From Paradesertivirga superstes (GTDB taxonomy: Bacteria; Bacteroidota; Bacteroidia; Sphingobacteriales; Sphingobacteriaceae): a stretch of 64,000 bases of DNA. Below, in pieces: positions 1 through 10,200 of this stretch (positions are counted from its first letter, which is position 1; each line of letters opens with the position of its first letter). The stretch is taken from positions 186,001 to 250,000 of the forward strand of contig NZ_JBBJCN010000003.1 of the NCBI RefSeq assembly GCF_037622515.1, read 5' to 3'. The notes under the pieces are model-generated. The model was not told the DNA's origin and did not search any database. It was given only the letters and a program-made list of their open reading frames with translations. The position numbers and the translations under genes were made by a program.

Positions 1-2144
1 CCTGGAACAACGCCGGACATTCCCATATAGGAAAGCGAGGTAGGATTATACGTATTGTAGAATGAATAATCTCTGCCGGGGCGACCACCACTTTGACCAA
101 AACTAGCTCTGATACTTAAATCATCTAACCATGAAGAAGTATTTTTCATGAATGGTTCACCAGAAACTCTCCATCGTGTGGAGATAAAAGGAAATACGCC
201 GTATTTGTTATTATTACCGAAACGTGAACTTCCGTCAAGCCTGGCCCCAACATCAATAAGGTAGCGATCAAATAAAGAAATCTTATGCGATGTAGCTACG
301 CCAACGCTTCGTGTTCTAAAAAGAGAGGCGCTTAAATTCAGGTCTCCATTCTGGGTACGAGCAGGGTTGGATGGATCCTGCAGGAATGAAGAAGCCGTAT
401 TAGATGTAGTAATATTCTGGCCAAAACCCTGACTGTCGTCCGTTTGAAAACTTAACAAGGATGTTAATGTCGTATTCTCCCCTAATTTTGGAGTAAAAAT
501 AAAATTCAGTTTGGTACCAACACCGAATGCATCCCCGTCATTATCAGAAGCCCTGTTCACCACAGTTTCTGTCGCCGGCCTACCTGTTGCAACCTGAGGT
601 AAAAAGGTTTTCGATTTGGTATTATTAATGTCAAATTGTAAATCAAAAGTAGAAATTAACAGTTCGGGAAGGATATCATACCTTAAATTGAAATGCGGAA
701 TTATTCTCTCACCCAAAAGCCTGCTGCTTGCTTCCTGAGCCATAGCAAGAGGATTATATGTTGATCCATATTGTCCCTGAATGTTAAAAGCCGGCGAGAA
801 ATAATTAGGTGTTTCATTACCAAATTCATCGTACTGATAAATAGCCATATTAGGCATTTTGGCATAGGCTATATTTCTTACACCGCTGGTATAAAGCGCT
901 GTGTTATCAATATGGGTATAAGTAAAGTCAGACTGGAAACGGATACGATTGGACACCGAATAATCAAGATTAACTTTTGCTGTGATCCGGTTAACATCCG
1001 TTCCCATAGTAGTACCTTTGTTATTTAAATATCCTACCGAAGCATAATAACGGGCTTTCTCACCACCACCTGACATCGAAAGGTTGTGATTGTGCTGAAA
1101 ACCCTGACGAGTAATAGAACCAACCCAATCACTATTGTTGCCATAATTATAAAATGAGAATGGCATTAATGGATCGTATAAAAACTCCTGGTTGGCGCTT
1201 ATATTTAGTGGGAGTCTGTTCATATTGTTAACAGCCTCAGGAATCAAATTCGAGTATTGATCGCCGGATAACAATGGTATGTTTTCTGGTTGTTTTGAAA
1301 ATGTTCCGGTAACGTTATAAGACAGGCTTGGTTTACTTACCAATCCACGTTTGGTATTAATCACCAATACACCATTCTGAGCTCTTGAACCCCAAATTGC
1401 AGTAGCAGCGGCATCCTTTAAAACTGTAATATCTTTGATATCCGAAGGAGATATATTTAATAATTGAGCATAGCCCTGTTCATCGGCAGATCCAAAATTA
1501 AAGTCATCCGGAATCTGAGTTTCGTAAGGCATACCATCCAAAACAATAAGAGGCTCTGCAGAACCATTTATAGAGGATGTACCCCGTATACGAATAGACA
1601 TCCCTGCACCCGGGTCACCCGAAGTTGCTCCGAAATCCACACCTGGCATTCTCCCCTGTAAAGCCTGATCAATTGAAGCAGCAGAAAGCTCTTTCAAATC
1701 ATCTGCATTTACTGTTGAAGTAGCAACAGTAGAATTACGGGCCTCTACATTTAAACCTGAACCGTTACTAATTGTACGCTGCCCCTGTATAACAACATCC
1801 TCCAAAACACTGGATGAGGAAACCATTTGGAAATTTATTGTGGTTCTTCCGTTAATAGCCTGCACGATACTTCTGTAGCCCAGATAAGAAACCTGGATTG
1901 AGTTGGCTGGATTTGATACCGGTAAGGCATAATTTCCATCAATATCTGTAACCACACCTCTGATAGTCCTTTTATCTTTATCCAGCTCAACAACTGATGC
2001 GCCAATAACACCCAGCTTGTCTTTTGAGTCGATAACCTTGCCCCTTACAGTAATCTTCGCTGTGCTTTGAGCAAAAAGGGTATCACTGAAAAGAAGACTT
2101 ACCGTAATAAAAAAACAACTTATATATATATATGTATTTTTCAT
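1..2144 (-). CDS. SusC/RagA-family TonB-dependent outer-membrane receptor, partial (C-terminal part beyond left edge)
   Basis: About 714 codons lie in the window and the gene runs off the left edge without a stop. The product starts with a signal peptide ending near LFAQ. It continues with a carboxypeptidase-like beta-sandwich domain (about residues 25-110) and the SusC plug signatures (GRMPGVDFG, IRIRGTSSING, PLIVLDGMP, ILKDA-like TVLKDAAATAIWGSRAQNGV). The start of the barrel follows. SusC proteins import oligosaccharides, peptides or other large ligands across the outer membrane with TonB energy and a SusD lid lipoprotein. It starts 9 bp after the stop of the fasciclin lipoprotein, so the two are co-transcribed. 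A SusD partner would be expected just beyond the left edge. The substrate cannot be told from the sequence. Confidence 0.93.
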   Translation of the reverse strand, partial: MKNTYIYISCFFITVSLLFSDTLFAQSTAKITVRGKVIDSKDKLGVIGASVVELDKDKRTIRGVVTDIDGNYALPVSNPANSIQVSYLGYRSIVQAINGRTTINFQMVSSSSVLEDVVIQGQRTISNGSGLNVEARNSTVATSTVNADDLKELSAASIDQALQGRMPGVDFGATSGDPGAGMSIRIRGTSSINGSAEPLIVLDGMPYETQIPDDFNFGSADEQGYAQLLNISPSDIKDITVLKDAAATAIWGSRAQNGVLVINTKRGLVSKPSLSYNVTGTFSKQPENIPLLSGDQYSNLIPEAVNNMNRLPLNISANQEFLYDPLMPFSFYNYGNNSDWVGSITRQGFQHNHNLSMSGGGEKARYYASVGYLNNKGTTMGTDVNRITAKVNLDYSVSNRIRFQSDFTYTHIDNTALYTSGVRNIAYAKMPNMAIYQYDEFGNETPNYFSPAFNIQGQYGSTYNPLAMAQEASSRLLGERIIPHFNLRYDILPELLISTFDLQFDINNTKSKTFLPQVATGRPATETVVNRASDNDGDAFGVGTKLNFIFTPKLGENTTLTSLLSFQTDDSQGFGQNITTSNTASSFLQDPSNPARTQNGDLNLSASLFRTRSVGVATSHKISLFDRYLIDVGARLDGSSRFGNNNKYGVFPFISTRWRVSGEPFMKNTSSWLDDLSIRASFGQSGGRPGRDYSFYNTYNPTSLSYMGMSGVVP

Positions 2145-2153
2145 ACCCGTTTA

Positions 2154-4379
2154 TTAAAAATTTAAGACCTTGTCGATTGAATGTATAAGTGCCCTGTTAC
2201 TTAGATTATTACTATAGGCAACAATTGGTTTAGCAATAACCGGAGTAGCCGTATCATCTAATAATTCCATTGTTGCGGGATCAGGATTTACATTACCATT
2301 GTATCTTACGGTAAGAATTCTTGAATCACCCACAGCAGTCTTTAATAATGTTGGATAACTTCCTGGTTTTTTACCATCGACCGCTACAGTAGCTTTGCTG
2401 ATTACCGAATACTGTATGAATTTTTCAACCGCAAGTTTTTGCGCAGGCGTAAAAGTAGCGTAGGCGAAATTTGGCACTCCTGTTAAAATATTTCCAGGAA
2501 GCTTTCCTGCTCTTACCGCATCAGATATTGCAGCATTTGACGGAATAAACATCGTATGAAATGAACCCTTTTCTACGCCGGTAATAACTTTATCGGCATT
2601 AGACCATAAAGGCGAAGTGATCAGATAATTATAAAAATGAGAATAATGGCTCCTGAGTGTTAAATCTGTTGAGGTTGCCAGCTTCTCAAGGCTGTATCCA
2701 GGCGTTATATCGTCTTCAGCAAATTTTAAAGACCCTGTGGTTGTGTAGGCCCGGCCATTAAAGGATAGTTTAGTACCTGTAACGGTAACAAATGTATTGT
2801 CAACAACATTTCCACTTGCATATACCTTGTTGTTTACAAACTTAACGTACTCCCCATTAAAAGTTTCTGCAATACCTGTACCTGATAAATTATCAAACTC
2901 CCCAAATGGTGTACTTAACACAGAAGTCTGAGTAAATCTGTTTACCCGACCTATTGCGACCGTAGTATAATCTGTACCAACTCCAGGTTTGGTATATCCC
3001 CATAAATTGGTTGTTTGGTTAAAGTTATAACCTGCATTTCCCATCTCAGTATCAGAAATCAGGAACATGGTATATTTAATATTTGGAGATGTAATAGCTG
3101 ATCGCAGATCTGATTGATTAATTGCCCTGGTCATTAGCAAATACTCAGGATTTAAATAGGCATGACGGTAAATAGTTCTGAATACATTCGCTTCCTGAAC
3201 TTTATTTATGCCATAAAAGTTACCATTACTTAAAACAGTTCTATCGATTACGTTCCCGGGAAGAAAGGTAGCCGGCTCTTGCTGAGAATTTAAATTATCA
3301 TCGATCAAAGAAGGCCAAACAGTGGTTGTCCACATATGTGAATTCAGGAAATCAAGCAATACTGAAGGTGGAGCCGCCTGAAAGGTTCCATAATACTGCA
3401 ATAGATCGGCTGTGTATGCCTTTAATACATCATTGGTCGGAACAGCGATGGACCAGGCCGATGCCTGACCATCAGTGGTGGTTAATGCCCGATAACCCTC
3501 ATTGCTGGGAGAAAAAGCTAAAGCCCCGTTGTATGTTCTTAAATAAACAGAGTCTAAGCTACCTGTAAGTGCCCGATACCGTTTTGTAAAATCTGCATTG
3601 GGCAGATACTGCACCTGAAGATCAAGAAGTTTTTTAAATTCGCTATACTCAGACTTTAAAGCAATGTATTGACTGATATTTGGGATCGGAAGGATTACTT
3701 TATCTATCTCATGAATTACTCCGTTTTCTGCCGGGATATCCGCTGTCACAACTTTCGCATCAGCAACCATAAAACCGGTTAGAGTTTTATCAGGATAGAA
3801 TGCTGTATAGTCGCTGAAAGGAATACTGTTATAGGTAAAATAAGAATCAATAAAATAAGGGATGTGCTTGTTATTATTTTCATTAGCCACATACTGAGTT
3901 CCATTACGGCTATTGTCTACAACCTTTCTATTGTTTTCAGTGTAAACAAAATCATAATATGCAGTTTTTCTTCTATAGGCAGAATTTGAATCCGGCCCAG
4001 CAGAAGTCTGATAAAAACTTAACTGATCTTTTCTGTATGGATTATAAACCAATGAATAAGTCGCAATTTTACGCGCTGTTTCATTATCAATAGCATCTAT
4101 ACCCGCTAGTCCTTTTTCCTGGAAATACTTCGCAAATGCTTCATCGTTAGCGGCAAAAAGTGTCCATGAACCGGCTTTCCCTAGAATTTCTTTATAACCA
4201 GATCTATCAATTAACGATAAAAGGTTTGTAAAATTCCCCTTCGCTTGAAGCTGCTGATAAATAGGGGGAGCCAGATCAGCAGGCCTTCCGTAATAATCGT
4301 CCCATCCTTTTTTCTGGCAGGCAGAAAATAACAGGGCTAAAGATAAAAAGCACAATAGGCCATTTATAGTTCTCTTCAT
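2154..4379 (-). CDS. Fasciclin (FAS1)-domain lipoprotein, 741 aa
   Basis: The protein begins with a lipoprotein signal peptide (lipobox FSAC, Cys21), so it should be anchored in the outer membrane or exposed at the surface. FAS1-like segments can be seen: an N-terminal one with WTLFAANDEAF and ending NGVIHEIDKVILP (about residues 40-230), weaker middle segments (for example ALAFSPSNEGY), and a C-terminal one with TMFIPSNAAISD ending ALIHSIDKVLNF. FAS1 domains usually mediate adhesion or protein-protein contacts. In Bacteroidota, FAS1 lipoproteins are often encoded beside SusC/SusD pairs. Here the gene is first in a unit with the SusC gene 9 bp downstream, which suggests it is an accessory ligand-binding component of that receptor. 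This role is inferred from position. Confidence 0.85.
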   Translation of the reverse strand: MKRTINGLLCFLSLALLFSACQKKGWDDYYGRPADLAPPIYQQLQAKGNFTNLLSLIDRSGYKEILGKAGSWTLFAANDEAFAKYFQEKGLAGIDAIDNETARKIATYSLVYNPYRKDQLSFYQTSAGPDSNSAYRRKTAYYDFVYTENNRKVVDNSRNGTQYVANENNNKHIPYFIDSYFTYNSIPFSDYTAFYPDKTLTGFMVADAKVVTADIPAENGVIHEIDKVILPIPNISQYIALKSEYSEFKKLLDLQVQYLPNADFTKRYRALTGSLDSVYLRTYNGALAFSPSNEGYRALTTTDGQASAWSIAVPTNDVLKAYTADLLQYYGTFQAAPPSVLLDFLNSHMWTTTVWPSLIDDNLNSQQEPATFLPGNVIDRTVLSNGNFYGINKVQEANVFRTIYRHAYLNPEYLLMTRAINQSDLRSAITSPNIKYTMFLISDTEMGNAGYNFNQTTNLWGYTKPGVGTDYTTVAIGRVNRFTQTSVLSTPFGEFDNLSGTGIAETFNGEYVKFVNNKVYASGNVVDNTFVTVTGTKLSFNGRAYTTTGSLKFAEDDITPGYSLEKLATSTDLTLRSHYSHFYNYLITSPLWSNADKVITGVEKGSFHTMFIPSNAAISDAVRAGKLPGNILTGVPNFAYATFTPAQKLAVEKFIQYSVISKATVAVDGKKPGSYPTLLKTAVGDSRILTVRYNGNVNPDPATMELLDDTATPVIAKPIVAYSNNLSNRALIHSIDKVLNF

Positions 4380-4582
4380 ATAAATTTTATTGATATGTAA
4401 AAAGTATTTGATTTATTGGGATCTAAATTTCTTCACTAAACAAGAACTGAATAACAAAGAGATTTGAAGTAAAGGTTCTGCCATAACATGCTATTAAGAG
4501 GTTAAAAAATTGGTTAAGATATAGGCTGGCTTAGGACCAACCATTTTTATAATAATGCAAGTTAAATGTTAAAAACTCAGTC

Positions 4583-4601
4583 GGCAACCTGTAGTGTCCT
4601 G
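4583..4601 (+). repeat. 19-bp direct repeat, copy 1
   Basis: GGCAACCTGTAGTGTCCTG. It matches the copy at 4862-4880 at 18 of 19 positions and lies in the same orientation 279 bp away. Function unknown. The direct orientation argues against the two being the two ends of one insertion sequence. Confidence 0.7.
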
Positions 4602-4861
4602 TTGTATGAAAGTTGTGTCCGACTTTCCTCTGTTAGCAGGGAAATAATACAGAATGAAATTCTTAAACATGTAATATTCATAATTTATCGTTCAGAAAAA
4701 TAAAAATTCGATCAATATTCAGCGTACATCCATCGATGGTGAATAATCTTTTGATCTGCATTGTATTTAAAATTTTACATTCATTAATTATCATACGCAG
4801 AGCTTAATATATCGGGTAAATAATTGGTTATCGGGCTAATTTATGGAGAGGAACGGGGGCG

Positions 4862-4880
4862 GGCAACCTGTGGTGTCCTG
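4862..4880 (+). repeat. 19-bp direct repeat, copy 2
   Basis: GGCAACCTGTGGTGTCCTG, differing from copy 1 by one A/G change. Flanked by G-rich sequence on its left. Both copies lie in the gap between two SusC operons. Confidence 0.7.
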
Positions 4881-5031
4881 CTCTAAGAAATAGAGTATCA
4901 GGGGGAAAGGGGTATTAATCGCGCAATTTTCCTGAAATAGCAAATTCGCGAAAACTCTATTGAAGATATTTCAACAAATCATTCATTAGACTGATAAAAA
5001 AGCAAATATGAAATTCCTTTCTTTTCTAAAT

Positions 5032-5067
5032 AAAAAAGCACCAGCCGCTGATTTCGGGCGGCTGGCG
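5032..5067 (-). terminator. Rho-independent terminator of the susCD unit
   Basis: Stem CCAGCCGC (5041-5048) pairs with GCGGCTGG (5058-5065), and a run of T follows on the minus strand. It lies 7 bp beyond the susD stop codon. It ends the upstream SusC-SusD transcript, so the next two minus-strand genes need their own promoter. Confidence 0.85.
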
Positions 5068-5074
5068 TAAATAA

Positions 5075-7234
5075 TTAATAACCAGGATTCTGGTAGGCTG
5101 CTCTTGCAGAGGCATCTAGCGGATTACCATTAGCATCTGTTAACTGCACAAGATACGCGTTGGGCCATGCTCTGAAGGTGTAATGCTTTCGCATCTGCCC
5201 TTTCCCGTTTCCATTCTGGCCATTTCCACTTTGTGTATTAAAGGCGACGGGCCACAATCCGGTCAAAGGCGATGCCATTTGATTTAAGTATATGACGCGG
5301 TCATATAAAATCCCTGCATTATGTAAATCTTCCCATGCTAAACCTTCTGACAGAAACTCCCGAGCTTTTTCATTATAAATAAAATGAATAAACATCTCCG
5401 GCTTCGATGCAACAGTAGGGATATATCCCTCTGCTATGGCCTGGGGTGTACCTGGTGTAAAGTGATTTTCCGATACCTGAATTGCGGGATAAGCTCCAGC
5501 ACCTGCAGAATAGGGCGCTTGTCTTTCCGCAGCTGCCAAGGTTGCCGCCCTGGGCTCAAATTCCACAAGAACCCTGGGGCGGGCCTCGCCCGACTTGTAA
5601 GCTGCTCTCAGGCGCAAAACATTAATATCACTTACTGCCAGTGCGTACTGAGCTTTCCGACCGTAGGCTTCTGCACGAATTAAGTATGTTTCGGCCAAAC
5701 GCATTAAAATAATATCGCGGGTGCCGCTTTCACTGTTAAAATTGGCTTCATCCGAACTGCCTCCCCTCAAAGGATCTATATATTTCTTAGAGGATAGGTA
5801 TGGTGCTGTTCTGCCTGTTGCGAGCCCCATAGAAGACTGGTCTATAAAGAGCCTGTAATAAAATCGACCGGTGGTAGCAGATCTTATCCAGCGAACCATG
5901 AATTGAAATGGCATACTCATCACCATAGCAGAATCCAGCGCTTCATTTCTTTGATTTTCCAGGTAAATAAGAGCCCGTTGTCCGGTTAATATTCTCTTGC
6001 TGCCCGCCGTCACTGCCGGCTCTCCGGCTGGCTTATTTGCATTCCACCAGGCTGCCGCGGCGGCACTCCAGGTATAGGATGAACTGGTAGCAAGAGGCAT
6101 ATTACTGATATATTCGTATTGGAAGGTTTTATAATAGCGCGAGTCGTTTACTTTATCTCTAAAATTATCGTATCCCCAATCGGTAGGTTTATATGTACCA
6201 AACGGCCGGCCGTACGCCATAGACCGGGCAACTCCAGTTTGAAATGTGTAATCGCCGATATGATAATTTATTGAGCGATTTTGAAAACGCCCGTTTAAGG
6301 TAGTGTTTACATCAAACTGTGCCGACCATAGAACTTCTTTATGCGGATTTGTTTCTGAAACCCGGGGATCAAACAGGGTCCAGTAATCCGGCGCAAGACC
6401 AGCCACACCGCCCATTGCGTTGATAACAGCAGTAGATATACTGATTACTGAATCGAGGTCTGTAGCTACGTTTCCTTTATATAGCATTTTAAGATGCACT
6501 TCGGCGTTATTTTGAAATCCCGCGGCTTGCGCACGATTAAGGTATAGTTTAGAAAGGAAATGTCCGGCGGCCCATTTTGAAGCACGGCCCTGATCGGTTG
6601 TTCCGGGCAGATTATCGTATGCATACCGCATGTCAGCAATTATCTGTCTGTATATATCTTCAAGTTTCGATTTCGGATAAAAATAAACACCCTGATCTGC
6701 CCTTGTCGGGGTTAATAATAAGGGCACATCTCCCAATTGATTGGAAATTAAATAATAGGCCCAGGATCTTAAAAACAAAATTTCTGCCCTTCGCGCCTTT
6801 CTGAAATTCTCATCAGTACCAAATCTGCCCGGCCGGATATTATCTATAACGTCCAGAGCAATGTTACAATTATTAATATGCGGATACGCTCCCATTGGAG
6901 CAAAACCTGCGTTTGCACTGCCTATGTAATTATTTACATTCGGCGCGATTCCTGTAATATCAGAGCCGTACTGCTCCGGACTCATTGTTGCAAAACCCAG
7001 GGCGGTATGCATGTAGGCATCTGTTTCCGGTTCTATTAGTTTGGTTCCATTTCCGTCCCATTCATGCTTCACCCGTGCATAAACATACAGGCCGTTAATA
7101 AGTGAATTCAGCCCGCTTTCGTCCTCGAAATATTCCTGTGTTAAACTTGCAACCTGCTCCTCTTCCAGGAAATCTTTGCAAGAACCTAGGCTAATCACAA
7201 TCATTACAGTCAAAATTGAAATATATCTTTTCAT
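5075..7234 (-). CDS. SusD/RagB-family nutrient-binding outer-membrane lipoprotein, 719 aa
   Basis: A lipoprotein signal peptide with lipobox SLGSC (Cys19) is followed by the usual SusD opening (KDFLEEE, then a helix with GLNSLINGLYVYAR). The body has TPR-like helices (RRAEILFLRSWAYYLI, LSKLYLNRAQA) and the C-terminal RagB signature (DIILMRLAETYLIRAEAYGR, EKAREFLSEGLAWEDL). SusD proteins sit on the extracellular face of the SusC barrel and open and close over the ligand. At 719 residues it is longer than the typical 500-600, as many members for larger ligands are. It follows its SusC partner by 21 bp and is closed by a terminator. No glycosidase or peptidase gene is adjacent, so the ligand remains unknown. 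Confidence 0.93.
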   Translation of the reverse strand: MKRYISILTVMIVISLGSCKDFLEEEQVASLTQEYFEDESGLNSLINGLYVYARVKHEWDGNGTKLIEPETDAYMHTALGFATMSPEQYGSDITGIAPNVNNYIGSANAGFAPMGAYPHINNCNIALDVIDNIRPGRFGTDENFRKARRAEILFLRSWAYYLISNQLGDVPLLLTPTRADQGVYFYPKSKLEDIYRQIIADMRYAYDNLPGTTDQGRASKWAAGHFLSKLYLNRAQAAGFQNNAEVHLKMLYKGNVATDLDSVISISTAVINAMGGVAGLAPDYWTLFDPRVSETNPHKEVLWSAQFDVNTTLNGRFQNRSINYHIGDYTFQTGVARSMAYGRPFGTYKPTDWGYDNFRDKVNDSRYYKTFQYEYISNMPLATSSSYTWSAAAAAWWNANKPAGEPAVTAGSKRILTGQRALIYLENQRNEALDSAMVMSMPFQFMVRWIRSATTGRFYYRLFIDQSSMGLATGRTAPYLSSKKYIDPLRGGSSDEANFNSESGTRDIILMRLAETYLIRAEAYGRKAQYALAVSDINVLRLRAAYKSGEARPRVLVEFEPRAATLAAAERQAPYSAGAGAYPAIQVSENHFTPGTPQAIAEGYIPTVASKPEMFIHFIYNEKAREFLSEGLAWEDLHNAGILYDRVIYLNQMASPLTGLWPVAFNTQSGNGQNGNGKGQMRKHYTFRAWPNAYLVQLTDANGNPLDASARAAYQNPGY

Positions 7235-7255
7235 AACGATCTTTTTAAATAAGTT

Positions 7256-10200
7256 TTACAAACCCGCGCGTATCCCAAATACAAAACTTTGAGGCTGAAT
7301 TGTATTATTATTCGTACCGCCTAAAGGCCCCCCATTACCAGAAATCCTTTCCCAATTAGTTTCATCATCAGGATTTATTCCCCATTTAACTAAATCTCCC
7401 CCAAAAAGGAAAGGGTTTAGCATCTGAACATTTAGCTGAACGTTTTTTAAGGAATATTTTTCAATCAGCTTTGACGGAATATCGTAGGTAAGAGAAATAT
7501 TCCTGACCGCTACAAAAGAACCGCGGTTATATTGCATTGCTTGTGAAAAGTTGCTCACTGTAGCCCCCATAACCGGCATTGGCCAGCGCCCGCCCGGATT
7601 GGTCCATGACCACATATCATTCTCTACACGTCCATTAGGAAAAGTACCACCATAAGAGTTAGGGTAGCCACCAAAATAAGTCTGTCCGATACGTGCGTAA
7701 ACAAATGAGCTTAAACTAAAATTCTTATAGGTGAATGTGTTAGTTACACCAGCCGTCCACTTCGGCCGGGCAGAACCTCTGATGACCATATCATTACCAT
7801 CGATTCTATAATCTCCGTTCTGATCTATTATTCTAACTGTTCCGGGATAAAAATTAAGGCCGGCGGTAGTTTTAAATTTGGCCATCTCGGCAAGGTCTTC
7901 CGGAGTGTTTTGCCAAAGACCATTATAGTTGTAGTAATAAAACGCCTGCAAAGGCTGCCCTATGAACCAATTATTTGCAAGCATATCTTCCTTACCATTA
8001 ATCAGCTCAACTATTTCCTCCTTATTCGTTGTGAAATTAAGATCGGTACTCCAGCTAAAATTGCTCTTTTTGATATTATCAGATGAAAGTGTTATTTCTA
8101 AACCCCTGTTTCTTGTTTTGCCGATATTTTCAAATTTGGTAACATATCCCGTAGTTGCAATCAAGGTTCTTGGCATAATTATATCAGATGTCCTGGAATC
8201 ATATACTTCGACAGCTCCGGATAAGCGCCTGTCAAGAACATTGAAGTCGAGCCCTAGATTCCACTGCCCGGTTTTCTCCCATGCTAAGTCCCGGTTCTGT
8301 ATCAATTGCGGCAAATAGCCAACTGCAGGAGAATTACCGAATATATAGGGGTTTCTGCTTAACGGACCTGTAGTAGTATAGGGATCCACTGAAGAATTAC
8401 CGGTTACGCCATATCCCAGGCGAGGTTTCAGCTCATTTAGCCAATCAACTCCATCTAAGAATTTCTCTTCATGCATTTTCCATGCTAATGCGAATGAAGG
8501 AAAAAAGTCCCATTTGTGCTCAGGGGCAAGTACGGATGCCCCGTCAAATCGACCGGAAGCAGTAAGCAAATACTTATTCATCAAAGAATAATTTGCTCTG
8601 ACCATGTATGAAGACAAGGTATTTTCTGTAAAACTTGAACCGTAGCTACTGGGCACGCCGTTTGAATTAGAAGCAAGATCATACCACATACTTAGCGGGA
8701 TAGTTGTACCGGTCACGCTTGCGGCAACATTCTCTCTTCTGGACTTTTGAGAAGATTGCAATAGGGTGAGTCCCAGTACATGATCGCTTCCGAATGTTTT
8801 ATCGAAATAGAGAAGATTTTCTGCTACCCACGAAAAGTTCTCATCTCTGTTATATCCCGCGGTATTTGGCCTGTTAGTCAAGTGATTTGTGGCTTCCGGG
8901 CCAGTCCATGCTCCTATTCTGAATGTACGGAACTGTGTTCCAAAATTCAGGCGGTATCTTAACCAGGGAGCAAACTTCACATCAGAAAACACATTGGCCA
9001 TAGCCGATGCCGAACGTCTCTCGTTTACTGACTGGTCTATATCGATAATTGGGTTCCACAAATTAAGGTTCCCTCCGGGATTTCTGATCCAGCCGCCGCT
9101 TTCATTTGTTGGAAGCGCATAGGGAAATTGATCTAAAGCCCTTGAATATAAATCTTTAGAACCTGTATTGCTGGTATTAGGACCAAAGATCCCGTAATTT
9201 TGATTCGAGAAAGATCCCATTATAGAAGTTCCCAGCGTCAACCATTTAGTGGCAGTGATATCGCCGTTCAGATTTATATTATACCGGTTAAAATCCTGAT
9301 CTTTTTGAACACCGGTGACATTATTGTAGCCAAGAGAGAGGTATAAACGGGAAATATCTGACCCTGCGCTGAGCGCTATTTGATGATTTTGGTTTATGCC
9401 CTGACGGGAAACATCATTAGTCCAGTCGTAGGACCTGATATTGTTTGAGTTATAAACCGGAACCTGAGCGGGCCATCCCATGGCCTGTTCTTGAGCAGTT
9501 GTTGGACGAGTTTTTACGGTTACCCCAAAATCATCCCACTCATATCCCATCCATACAGAATTTCGTGCCACAAGATCAGATCCCAGCCCCATTCTCCTGA
9601 CATCTTCAAAAGGATCAGGATACCAGACAACGGCGGGTTTCGATAAGTCTGCGTTATTGATCGTAGTAGGAATATTTCCATACTGACGGCCATTAATTAG
9701 TGATTCCCGCCAGCGGTCTATATATTCTCCGCCATTCATCCAATCGGTTAAAGAGTTATACCAGTCCAGCGCAACCGTACTGCTATAGTTTATGGCAACT
9801 TTTCCTTTCGATCCCTTTTTTGTTGTAATAAGGATCACCCCATTGGCTCCGCGTGACCCATAAATGGCGGTAGCTGAAGCATCCTTTAAAATTTCCATTG
9901 ATGAAATATCATTCGGATTGATATCATTGATAGAAAAGGAAGTCACTCCCAAAGCGGATACAATCGGAATACCATCAACTACATATAAAGGATCATTCGA
10001 CGCTCCTAACGATCTGTTACCTCGAATGCTTACACTCGGCGTTTCACCGGGCTTTAAATTGGTCGTAACGTTTACTCCGGCCGCTTTACCTTGTACTGCC
10101 TGCAACACATTGGTGACCGGCCGTTCCTGAATCGTTTCCGCTGAAACACTTGTTAAGGCACCCGTAACATCACTCTTTCTCTGAGTACCATAACCAACAA

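Larger units (their letters stand above)
4380..5031. other. 652-bp intergenic region with no gene seen
   Basis: No convincing coding frame on either strand. The region separates the terminated SusC/SusD unit from the fasciclin-SusC unit, so it should contain the promoter of the latter, but I find no clear TAnnTTTG box close to 4379. The notable content is a pair of near-identical 19-bp direct repeats, annotated separately. The rest is AT-rich. Confidence 0.6.

Noticed and set aside
4583..4880. Insertion sequence bounded by the 19-bp repeats
   Set aside because: The copies are in direct orientation and the 279 bp between them contain no transposase frame.
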